Of a stretch of 64,000 bases of DNA, positions 7,053 to 14,531 are shown piece by piece; positions within the stretch are counted from its first letter, which is position 1, and the number at the start of each line of letters is the position of its first letter. The DNA is taken from contig CAMUJF010000001.1 of NCBI GenBank assembly GCA_947089135.1, forward strand, positions 62,001 through 126,000, written 5' to 3'. Source of the stretch: an uncultured Clostridia bacterium (lineage in GTDB: Bacteria; Bacillota; Clostridia; Oscillospirales; Ruminococcaceae). The translations under genes were made by a program, and so were the position numbers. The notes under the pieces were generated by a model. The model made no database searches. It saw only the letters and a program-made list of their open reading frames with translations, and was not told where the DNA came from.

Positions 7053-8876
7053 TTACTCCTCTTCAGCAAGCTTTGCCGCCTGCTCCGCCTGAATATCGGT
7101 ATAGACCGAAAGCATAGGCGTTTCGTCGGGATTTGTCTTTCGGATCTTTCTTCTGACGTAATTTCCGGTGATCTTGACAACGGTCGCCGAAAGCAGCAGC
7201 ACGCCGATAAGGTTGGGCACAGCCATAAGTCCGTTGAGAGTGTCCGCAATATCCCATGCAAGGCTGAGGTTCATTGTGCAGCCTACTATAACAAACAGCA
7301 CAAATATCACCTTATAAACAATAGTAGCCTTTGTGCCGAAAAGATACTCCAGAGCCTTTGTGCCGTAGAACGACCAGCCCAGCACCGTTGAGAACGCAAA
7401 CAGCAGGATAGCTATTGCGAGGACTTTTCCCGCGAACGAGCCGAGACGCAGACTGAACGCATAGGTAACAAGGGGTACGCCGTTCACTTCGGATATTTCC
7501 ACCGATGTGATAACAGGGTTTCCGTTTTCGTCGGTCATAAGAGTTCCGTCAGCATTTTTGCCTTGAACGCCCCGTATCTCCATAACATTTGCGTACGTAA
7601 AATCACTTTCGCCGCTTGCCGTATCCGTATTAAGAAGCTTTACGGTCAGATCCTGTCCGTAAACGGTTTTCGCCGCATACTCGGTGTAAGTGCCCTCCGC
7701 TGCGTCTGCGGGAGCTGCCTTATAGAGCGCGTTTACGTTATCGTCGATAAGATTTACAACGCTTCCGTCACTTGTCGTGTGTATCTCGAAATACTGAGCC
7801 TCTGTGGAAATGCTCTGCATAGCCTCGTTAAATGTTTTGGACTCCGCGGGGCTTGAAAGAATTACAAACGATGTGAGGGTGCAGACGATAATAGTGTCAA
7901 AGAATACCTCAAAAATTCCCCACATGCCCTGTACCACAGGTTCCTTTACGTCAGAAGCGGAGTGAACCATTACCGACGAACCGAGACCAGCTTCATTTGA
8001 GAAAACGCCTCTTTTGAAGCCCATAGTAACTGCGCGCTTTATTATGTAGCCGCCTATGCCTCCGGCGATAGCGCCGAAATTAAAGGCGTTGCTGAAAATG
8101 CTTGAAAAAACGTAGGGTATCTGGTGAAAGTTAGAAAAGAAGATTATCAGGCAGCCTATGATATAGAACAGCGCCATAAAGGGTACGAGCTTTTCGGTAA
8201 CGCTTGCTATGCGCTTGATGCCGCCTACGATTACAAGAGCGGCAATGACTGCCAGAACGATACCCGTCACAATCGTGGGAATGTTGAAGTTGGACTTCAT
8301 TGCGCTGGAAATCGAATTCACCTGGGTCATGTTTCCGATACCGAAAGAAGCCAGCACGCAGAAAACGGAGAACAGCACCGCCAGCGGCTTGGCTATATGC
8401 TTGAAGCCCTTGCGGTCTTTAAGTCCCTCGTTGATGTAGTACATCGCGCCGCCCGACCATTCTCCGTGGTCGTTTTTCTTCCGGTAGAAAATTCCCAGCA
8501 CGTTTTCGGAATAGTTAGTCATCATTCCGAAAAATGCGGAGAGCCACATCCAGAACACCGCTCCGGGACCGCCCACCGCAATAGCCGTCGCAACGCCTGC
8601 AATATTTCCCGTACCGATAGTGGCTGCAAGAGCGGTGGATAAAGCCTGAAACTGGGAAATGGCTTTTTTCTCCTTGGTTTTTGTTACCGATCTTTTTTTG
8701 AAAATAGCAAGAAACGTTTCGTTTGCCCAGTACTTTATCTTGGTGATCTGGAAAAATCCCGTCCTCACCGTCATGTAAATACCTGTTGCAATGATAAGCA
8801 CGAGCATTGGTATTCCCCAGACAACGCCGTTTACCGCACTGTTGACCGAGGTTATGATCTCTACGATCCTGTCCAT
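7053..8876 (-). CDS. Alanine/glycine:cation symporter (AGCS family) with a large inserted domain
   Basis: Sodium- or proton-coupled importer of small neutral amino acids. The AGCS signature is clear: ALAATIGTGNIAGVATAI (about 82-99), GGPGAVFWMW, the NEAGLGSS motif (about 294-301) and the last helices (LLFAFSTVLGW). About ten membrane segments. At 607 residues it is 100 or more longer than usual. The excess is one hydrophilic block, residues about 342-475, containing NADGTLMTDENGNPVITSVE, in a loop that is normally about 20 residues. The block is in frame and not obviously degenerate, so it looks like an added domain and not a frameshift. Monocistronic with a strong terminator. Confidence 0.9.
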   Translation of the reverse strand: MDRIVEIITSVNSAVNGVVWGIPMLVLIIATGIYMTVRTGFFQITKIKYWANETFLAIFKKRSVTKTKEKKAISQFQALSTALAATIGTGNIAGVATAIAVGGPGAVFWMWLSAFFGMMTNYSENVLGIFYRKKNDHGEWSGGAMYYINEGLKDRKGFKHIAKPLAVLFSVFCVLASFGIGNMTQVNSISSAMKSNFNIPTIVTGIVLAVIAALVIVGGIKRIASVTEKLVPFMALFYIIGCLIIFFSNFHQIPYVFSSIFSNAFNFGAIAGGIGGYIIKRAVTMGFKRGVFSNEAGLGSSVMVHSASDVKEPVVQGMWGIFEVFFDTIIVCTLTSFVILSSPAESKTFNEAMQSISTEAQYFEIHTTSDGSVVNLIDDNVNALYKAAPADAAEGTYTEYAAKTVYGQDLTVKLLNTDTASGESDFTYANVMEIRGVQGKNADGTLMTDENGNPVITSVEISEVNGVPLVTYAFSLRLGSFAGKVLAIAILLFAFSTVLGWSFYGTKALEYLFGTKATIVYKVIFVLFVIVGCTMNLSLAWDIADTLNGLMAVPNLIGVLLLSATVVKITGNYVRRKIRKTNPDETPMLSVYTDIQAEQAAKLAEEE

Positions 8877-9056
8877 TGGTATCCCCTCCGATTAAATTTT
8901 TCAGTATTAAGTACATTATACGGCTGCCGTCGGAGACAGCCGATAACTGCAAAATCAAAAAATTATCCGCCGAAACGGATTTAGGAGCATTTGCCTATTG
9001 AAAAACCCGAAAAAGTGTGCTATATTTAAATAGTTAAGCGAAGAACGTTTTCTGTT

Positions 9057-9752
9057 TTATTTGTCGGAATTTATTATCATCTGCATACGGGCTTCGCTGT
9101 TCTTTATAACGTTGAGCAGCGACGACGCGGAGCTTGGGTATTCCTCCGACAGGGAGTTCGCCGTAATAAGAGTTGCGTCCCCGGCTTCGCCCGAAGCCGC
9201 TGCCGACGCAGAAGCTGCCGCCGCGTTTGCTTCGCACATTGCCATTGCGGCAGCGGAGGAACCCATGGCGGGTATCTCCTCAACGGTAAAAAATCTTTTG
9301 TCGTTTTTGGAATTGGCTGAATGCACCACGCGGAACATTTTATATACCGCCAGCATGAGGTAGGCGGAAACCTCCTTTAAAACTATGGAACTTCCGGTTT
9401 TCCGCACGAGAGAGAACAGCACCGTTACCGCGTTCACAACAAGCTTTTTGTTGAACGCAGCCATTACCCCTCCGGGATCCATTTTTTCCTTTCCGCTCAT
9501 GTCAGGTTCGGGAATATCCTCATAGGAAATAGTTTTCCCCGCAGGCTCGGGGGAGCGTCCCAGCAGATAGTCGCAGGACACATTATAGTAATCCGCAGTT
9601 TTTACGAGAAATTCAAGACCGCATTCTCTTATACCCTTTTCGTAGTGAGAGAGCAGCGCCTGGGAGATACCCAGATCGGCGGCGGCTTTTTTCTGACTTA
9701 CGCCGCGTTCCTTTCTCAGCAGGGTAATTATTCTCGGAAAGTCCGAATTCAT
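9057..9752 (-). CDS. XRE-family transcriptional regulator
   Basis: 231 residues. The N-terminal helix-turn-helix of the Cro/C1 type spans about residues 8-62 (ERGVSQKKAAADLGISQALL, then HYEKGIRECG). The rest is not recognised: a helical region followed by an Ala-rich stretch (AAAAMAMCEANAAAAS) near the C-terminus. The GGAGGTGACACG ribosome site fixes the start at 9752. Its promoter carries a palindrome in the spacer, which suggests autorepression. It is divergent from the phosphatase gene at 10034, which may be a target. No partner peptide or phage gene is adjacent. Confidence 0.85.
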   Translation of the reverse strand: MNSDFPRIITLLRKERGVSQKKAAADLGISQALLSHYEKGIRECGLEFLVKTADYYNVSCDYLLGRSPEPAGKTISYEDIPEPDMSGKEKMDPGGVMAAFNKKLVVNAVTVLFSLVRKTGSSIVLKEVSAYLMLAVYKMFRVVHSANSKNDKRFFTVEEIPAMGSSAAAMAMCEANAAAASASAAASGEAGDATLITANSLSEEYPSSASSLLNVIKNSEARMQMIINSDK

Positions 9753-9789
9753 CGTGTCACCTCCTGAAATTTGTTTCTACATACAGTAA

Positions 9790-9818
9790 ATTATACAGCA
9801 TTGCGTACAATTTGTAAA
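9790..9818 (-). promoter_or_regulatory. Promoter of the XRE gene with an embedded operator
   Basis: Minus-strand TTTACA (9813-9818), 17 bp, TATAAT (9790-9795). The spacer contains the near-palindrome ATTGCGTACAAT (9800-9811), and a second related site, ATTGTACACAAAT, lies at 9867-9879. Two similar sites in and near the promoter of an HTH gene suggest that the regulator binds here. Confidence 0.55.
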
Positions 9819-9880
9819 TAGTTTCGTGTAAAAAAAGTCGATAAATGTTTCATAAGTTTTTCTGTAATTGTACACAAATC

Positions 9881-9967
9881 GGGGCGGGGAAGCCCCCGCA
9901 GGCTGAGTCACCCCCAATGTAACGTCACTGCAATTATTTACAAATCGAGCCCCCTCAAGGGGGCGGG
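9881..9967 (+). repeat. Copy of the GC-hairpin / CCCTCAAGGG dispersed element
   Basis: Begins with GCGGGGAAGCCCCCGC, continues AGTCACCCCCAA, and ends AGCCCCCTCAAGGGGGCGGG. The same order of blocks, on the opposite strand, follows rplB (52882-52964), rplW (53961-54066) and rpsJ (55751-55828). Here it lies between two divergent genes instead of after a stop codon. Confidence 0.55.
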
Positions 9968-10033
9968 CAAATTTTGCTTAAACCTATATTTTTACGCAAT
10001 TTATCTTATCCGCAGCCGTTGAAAGGAGTTTTT

Positions 10034-10663
10034 ATGAAAGGTTATCACATAAGCATTTTCCGTCACGGAATCACCGACGCCAACGAAAACGGGGTCTACA
10101 TAGGGAAGACCGATCTGCCCCTTTCCGAAGCCGGCAGGGAAGCTCTGATGGACAAGTACGAGCAGCTTGATTACCCCAAGGTGCAGCGGGTCTATTCCAG
10201 TCCGCTGGAAAGAGCGGTGCAGACTGCGGAGATAATTTTCCCCGACAGAGAAATAGTTATAGTCGACGACCTGCGGGAAATGGATTTCGGCGTTTTCGAG
10301 GGACTTCCCGCCGAGGAGCTTGTCCGTCTGGACAGCTTCAAAAAGTGGCTCAAGGGCGGACTTGACAATCCTCCGCCCAACGGCGAGACCCTGCGGAGTA
10401 TGATGCTACGGTGCTATTCCGCGCTGAATCTGATGATACTCGACATGATGAAGGAGGGCTTCACCCACGCGGGAGCGGTCACTCATTCGGGCATACTGAT
10501 GAATATGCTGTCCTGCTTCGGACTGCCGAAAAAGAAGCCCATGGAATTCGCCTGCGAGCCGGGAGAGGGCTACGAGATACTTGTCACCGCCATGATGTGG
10601 CAGAACGGAAACACCTTTGAGATATTGGGAAAGATACCCGCAAATGAAGCTGATGGAGAATAA
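10034..10663 (+). CDS. Histidine phosphatase family protein (phosphoglycerate mutase/CobC-like)
   Basis: 209 residues. The catalytic RHG is at residues 10-12 (ISIFRHGITDANENG) and a second conserved arginine at SSPLERA, with the acidic residue in REMDFGVFEGL and the second catalytic histidine in VTHSGILM (about 154-161). All four active-site elements are present, so the enzyme is probably active on a phosphomonoester; substrate cannot be told from sequence. The start at 10034 follows GAAAGGAG. Its stop is 4 nt from the convergent AraC gene. Confidence 0.85.
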   Translation: MKGYHISIFRHGITDANENGVYIGKTDLPLSEAGREALMDKYEQLDYPKVQRVYSSPLERAVQTAEIIFPDREIVIVDDLREMDFGVFEGLPAEELVRLDSFKKWLKGGLDNPPPNGETLRSMMLRCYSALNLMILDMMKEGFTHAGAVTHSGILMNMLSCFGLPKKKPMEFACEPGEGYEILVTAMMWQNGNTFEILGKIPANEADGE

Positions 10664-10667
10664 TTCC

Positions 10668-11432
10668 TCAGCGGGAGTTACGGAAGAAAAGCGACCGAGA
10701 GTTCTTTTTCCGGTACTCCGCGGGAGTTAAACCCGTTTCCTCCCTGAAGCATTTGATAAAATGGCTTTGCGACGCAAACCCGAAATATTCCGCGATATCG
10801 GAGCAGGGGCATTCGGAAAAAATCAGCATATTTGCCGCCGCTTTCAGCTTCTCGGAACGGATATAATCGCTTATCGGCATACCCGTTTCCTTTTTGAAAA
10901 GAGTTGAAAGATAGCTTCTGTTCAGACCGAGAGCTTTCGATACTGCCGCCGCTGTTATCTTTTCGGTGCGGTGGCGGCAGATATAATTGATCGCTTTTAC
11001 CGCGTGTATCGAATATACTTCCTGTTTGGGCAGAACGGACATTTTTTCCGTAAAGACAAGCAGCATTTCATTGTAGAGAGCCAGAACCTTTTCTGCAGTT
11101 TGAAGCCTGTCCATTTTCTCGATGTAAAGATCGCTGAGAGTATAGGCAAGTTCACGGTCAAGACCTTTTTCAACGCACATCCGAGTTATAAGAGCGGCAG
11201 CCACCACAAAGTGATAGCGGATATTTCTCAGCCTGTCTTTGGAGAGAGTGCCGTATTCTCCGTTCTCGTAAAGACTGACGTTATCCGTTCGGACAAGGAC
11301 TTTTTTCACGGCTTCGATATCACCGTCCGCCACCGAGCCGTAATATTTGTATTCGCTGTGGTATTCAACGTGTACCCGCTGCTCCTCGGCGTTTTCAAAG
11401 AGACGGGCGTTAAGCTCTTTTGAAATGTTCAT
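10668..11432 (-). CDS. AraC-family transcriptional regulator
   Basis: 254 residues from a start at 11432 (GGGGAGG upstream). The N-terminal ~150 residues have no recognised ligand-binding fold. The C-terminal ~100 hold the two HTH motifs of the AraC/XylS family (AAAVSKALGLNRSYLSTLFK and SDIAEYFGFASQSHFIKCFR, ending TGLTPAEYRK). The helical N-terminal domain resembles that of sugar-responsive regulators of Clostridia, but no target operon is adjacent. It is convergent with the phosphatase gene. Confidence 0.88.
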   Translation of the reverse strand: MNISKELNARLFENAEEQRVHVEYHSEYKYYGSVADGDIEAVKKVLVRTDNVSLYENGEYGTLSKDRLRNIRYHFVVAAALITRMCVEKGLDRELAYTLSDLYIEKMDRLQTAEKVLALYNEMLLVFTEKMSVLPKQEVYSIHAVKAINYICRHRTEKITAAAVSKALGLNRSYLSTLFKKETGMPISDYIRSEKLKAAANMLIFSECPCSDIAEYFGFASQSHFIKCFREETGLTPAEYRKKNSRSLFFRNSR

Positions 11433-11542
11433 GTGTCGTACCTCCCCGGCATTTTCGAGATAATTATACAGCAAACAGCGAGTAATTGCAATATGGCGTG
11501 CGCGTTGTTCTATCTGCGGGTTATCCGCCGGAATTGTCCTTA

Positions 11543-11701
11543 GAGCCTGTTCAGTATCTTTTGACGCACGTCTTTTCGACTGCTTTTTGTCGTTGACTGT
11601 GTTAAAAATCCTTGCAATACGGCAAGTATTCCTGCGGATTTTTGCCTTGTCACCGACAAAATTCTGCCAAAAATCCGCACATAAAAATACTGAACAGGCT
11701 C
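11543..11701. mobile_element. MITE-like element, 159 bp, TTA target duplication
   Basis: Perfect 15-bp terminal inverted repeats: GAGCCTGTTCAGTAT (11543-11557) and ATACTGAACAGGCTC (11687-11701), flanked on both sides by TTA. No ORF of note inside. The ends resemble those of IS5-type transposons, which make short TNA duplications, so it is probably a non-autonomous relative. It lies between the AraC gene and the DUF975-like gene. A shorter element with similar ends and the same TTA flanks lies at 31547-31595. Confidence 0.7.
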
Positions 11702-11766
11702 TTACATATTTGGCTTGCTGTAATAGATCTGTTCGATAATAATTTTACATATAAAGGAGAAAAATT

Positions 11767-12612
11767 GTGAAAACCGTTAAGGAATTAAAGCAAACCGTTC
11801 TTCAGCGTTTGAGATACTGCTGGGGAGAAAATACCGCTGTTTTCTTTATCTCCGCAGGGGGAGCAGCCGCAGTCGCTCTGGCATGGTTCATGACTACGGA
11901 TTTCCTGATAGCTTCGGGTGCGGCCGATCAGACAAGACCGCGGGCAGACCTTTCAAACGGGGCGGTACTTGCCGTTACGGCGGCTGCACTGATATTGCTG
12001 TTCTGTATCGCCGAGCCGTTCCGCTACGGTGTAAAATGGTACAGACTCCAACAGGTGCGGGGAAACGCCGTTCACGCACGGAGCATATTCTCATGCTACG
12101 GTTCATGGAAAAGAGCGGGACAGATATTCAGACTGGACGCATATCTTTTTGTCAGACGTATGTATTTTACAGTTCCGCTTATCGCTTTGTTCGCGGCGGG
12201 GGTCTATCTGGCAAGCAGGATAGAGGCTTCGGAAAACATGGCGGCATACAGCGCGGCTGCGGTATTGGTGCTGCTTCTTGCAGGAAGCGTTATATGCGCG
12301 TCCGCGGCTTTCAACTGTAAATATTCAGCCGCCGGGTATCTGTTCGTGCTTGACCCCGACGCTTCTCCGAAGGAGCTTATCGACAAAAGCGTTCGGATTT
12401 CCAAAGGAAAGTCCGACTATCTTGTCGAGGCTGTGCTGTCTTCCGCGATATGGCTTCCTTTCTGCGTACTTATTTTTCCGCTGATATTTGCCGCGCCTTA
12501 TATGAAGATGATCTATACGGCGGCGGTAAATGAGATCATACTGTCGGAGGAAACCGAAAATCAAAACGGAAAGAGGTCGGATATTGTTGACGGCGAATAT
12601 GCGCACAATTGA
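11767..12612 (+). CDS. DUF975-like integral membrane protein
   Basis: 281 residues with about five membrane segments (for example AAVALAWFMTTDFLIASG and AVLVLLLAGSVICASAAF). The middle segment EPFRYGVKWYRLQQVRGN and the later YLVEAVLSSAIWLPFC resemble the DUF975 family, whose function is unknown. A GTG start at 11767 has AAAGGAG 8 nt upstream. The last 14 nt overlap the start of the RluA gene in another frame, implying translational coupling. Assignment to DUF975 is by eye and moderate. Confidence 0.6.
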   Translation: MKTVKELKQTVLQRLRYCWGENTAVFFISAGGAAAVALAWFMTTDFLIASGAADQTRPRADLSNGAVLAVTAAALILLFCIAEPFRYGVKWYRLQQVRGNAVHARSIFSCYGSWKRAGQIFRLDAYLFVRRMYFTVPLIALFAAGVYLASRIEASENMAAYSAAAVLVLLLAGSVICASAAFNCKYSAAGYLFVLDPDASPKELIDKSVRISKGKSDYLVEAVLSSAIWLPFCVLIFPLIFAAPYMKMIYTAAVNEIILSEETENQNGKRSDIVDGEYAHN

Positions 12613-13486
12613 TCTTACCGCAGGCGTCTCCGATAACGGAAAGACCTGCGGCGATTTTTTAAGGAGCAGGGGAGTTTCAAGGCGGCTTACCGCAAAGCTG
12701 AAGCGTATTTGCGGCGGAATAACAAGAAACGGCTTTCCTGTAAGAACTGTGGATACCGTTCTGGCCGGGGACGTTATTTCTCTGAAAGCCGAGGACGAAC
12801 GTCTTACCGAACCCAACGGAGAGCTGTATGTCCCCGTAGTCTACGAGGACGGCGACGTAATTGTTTTCAACAAGCCCGCGGGAATGCCCGTACACCCCTC
12901 GGCAGGACACCGCGGCGATACGCTGGGAAACTTTTTTGCGGCGCTTTATCCGGACATTACGTTCCGTCCCGTAAACAGGCTTGACAAGGATACTTCGGGA
13001 TTGTGCGCCGCTGCGAAAAATCCCTATGCGGCAAGCGTTCTTAACCGAAGCGGAGGTATTTCCAAGGTCTATTATGCAGTGACCGAGGGCACGCCTTTTC
13101 CCCGCGAGGTATGTAATACGCTGATAAAATGGTATGAGGATAACGGTGCCTATGTCATAGACGCTCCCATAGGCAGGGCGGAGGCTTCGGTCATACGCAG
13201 GGAAATACGCTGCGACGGCAGACAAGCCGTTACAAGGTATACTATTTTAAAAGAAAACGGTACACTCTGCCTTGTGAGGGTGGTGCTTGAAACCGGAAGG
13301 ACTCATCAGATAAGGGTGCATTTTTCTTCCGTCGGACATCCTCTCGCGGGGGACGATTTTTACGGCGGAGGCTTGGACTTTTGCCGTGAACAGGCTCTGC
13401 ACTGCGGCGAGATGCGTTTTGCGAGACCGTCGGACGGAAAATCCGTTGAGCTCTTTTGCGATATACGGGAGGATATGAGGATATGA
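12599..13486 (+). CDS. RluA-family rRNA/tRNA pseudouridine synthase
   Basis: 295 residues. An S4-like N-terminal region (GDFLRSRGVSRRLTAKLK) is followed by the catalytic domain with the RluA motif NRLDKDTSGL (catalytic Asp, about residue 127), the preceding NKPAGMPVHPS and the later ETGRTHQIRVHF. It isomerises uridine in structured RNA; the target base cannot be read from sequence. The start at 12599 overlaps the previous gene by 14 nt; no strong ribosome site is visible, which fits coupled translation. Confidence 0.88.
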   Translation: MRTIDLTAGVSDNGKTCGDFLRSRGVSRRLTAKLKRICGGITRNGFPVRTVDTVLAGDVISLKAEDERLTEPNGELYVPVVYEDGDVIVFNKPAGMPVHPSAGHRGDTLGNFFAALYPDITFRPVNRLDKDTSGLCAAAKNPYAASVLNRSGGISKVYYAVTEGTPFPREVCNTLIKWYEDNGAYVIDAPIGRAEASVIRREIRCDGRQAVTRYTILKENGTLCLVRVVLETGRTHQIRVHFSSVGHPLAGDDFYGGGLDFCREQALHCGEMRFARPSDGKSVELFCDIREDMRI

Positions 13487-13563
13487 GACTATGACCTGCG
13501 GGTATTGCGGGCACATTAGCGCAGCGCATAGCGCATAGTCCGTAAAATTTTTTTACAAAGTCA

Positions 13564-13592
13564 TTGTGTTTTTTTTAATAATATGATATAAT
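13564..13592 (+). promoter_or_regulatory. Promoter of rlmB
   Basis: TTGTGT (13564-13569), 17 bp, TATAAT (13587-13592), about 47 nt before the start codon. The following gene at 14532 has no visible promoter of its own and is probably co-transcribed. Confidence 0.7.
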
Positions 13593-13638
13593 TTAATGTG
13601 AATAAGTTTATGCAGGTTTGTGCAGTGCGGAGGCTTTT

Positions 13639-14493
13639 ATGGCTGATTACAACAGAAAAAAACAATACGGAAACGCCGAAAACCGTTCTTTCAGGACTGA
13701 ACGTCCCAAAAGAGACGTGCGGCAGCGCCGCGAAAGAGACGATAGCAGCGAACCCGACGCGGGCATTATCGCGGGAAGAAACCCGGTGATCGAAGCTCTT
13801 AAAGCGGACAGACCCCTGAACGCGGTATATGTATGCGGCGAGGGCGGAAGTCTCGGTCTTATCTGCCGAATGGCTGCCGAACGGGGTATCGTGGTCAAGA
13901 AAGCCGCCGAGGCAAAGCTGGACGAAATGACCGGCGGAGCGGCTCATCAGGGCGTTGCGGCAAGCGGAGCCTGCGCCGAATATGTTACGGTGGAGGACAT
14001 TCTTGCTGTCTCGGCAAAAAAAGGCACAAAACCGTTTATAATAATATGCGACGAAATAGAGGACCCACACAATCTGGGCGCGATAATACGAACCGCCGAA
14101 GCCGCGGGAGCCGACGGTATCATAATCCCAAAGCGCAGAAGCGCGGCTCTGAACGTTACCGTGTTCAAGACCTCCGCGGGAGCCGCAAGCCGTCTGCCTG
14201 TGGCAAGGGTCGCCAATATCCCCGCCGCTCTCGATCTGCTTAAGGAAAACGGCGTGTGGATATTCGGCACGGACGCTGACGGAACAGACTATACCGAAGC
14301 GGATTTCTGCGGCGGTACGGGACTCGTGATAGGCTCCGAGGGAAACGGCATGGGACGTCTTGTCAGAGAAAAATGCGACTTTCTCGCAAGTCTGCCCATG
14401 ATGGGTGAAATAACCTCCCTTAACGCCTCTGTGGCGGCGGGGATATTTATGTACGAAGCCGTCAGACAAAGGCGGAACAATATCCGAGGGTAA
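13639..14493 (+). CDS. rlmB: 23S rRNA 2'-O-methyltransferase, TrmH/SpoU family
   Basis: Transfers a methyl group from S-adenosylmethionine to the 2'-OH of a ribosomal RNA guanosine; RlmB modifies G2251. The protein is 284 residues: about 40 charged N-terminal residues, the small substrate-binding domain beginning AGRNPVIEAL, then the knotted catalytic domain with the three SpoU motifs: DEIEDPHNLGAIIRTAEAAG, GLVIGSEGNGMGRLV, and ITSLNASVAAGIFMYE. The start at 13639 has GGAGG upstream. RlmB over other TrmH relatives is supported by the N-terminal domain; the exact target is inferred. Confidence 0.85.
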   Translation: MADYNRKKQYGNAENRSFRTERPKRDVRQRRERDDSSEPDAGIIAGRNPVIEALKADRPLNAVYVCGEGGSLGLICRMAAERGIVVKKAAEAKLDEMTGGAAHQGVAASGACAEYVTVEDILAVSAKKGTKPFIIICDEIEDPHNLGAIIRTAEAAGADGIIIPKRRSAALNVTVFKTSAGAASRLPVARVANIPAALDLLKENGVWIFGTDADGTDYTEADFCGGTGLVIGSEGNGMGRLVREKCDFLASLPMMGEITSLNASVAAGIFMYEAVRQRRNNIRG

Positions 14494-14531
14494 TACCTCC
14501 GTGCAATTAAAAATGATAGGAGAGCTGCAAT

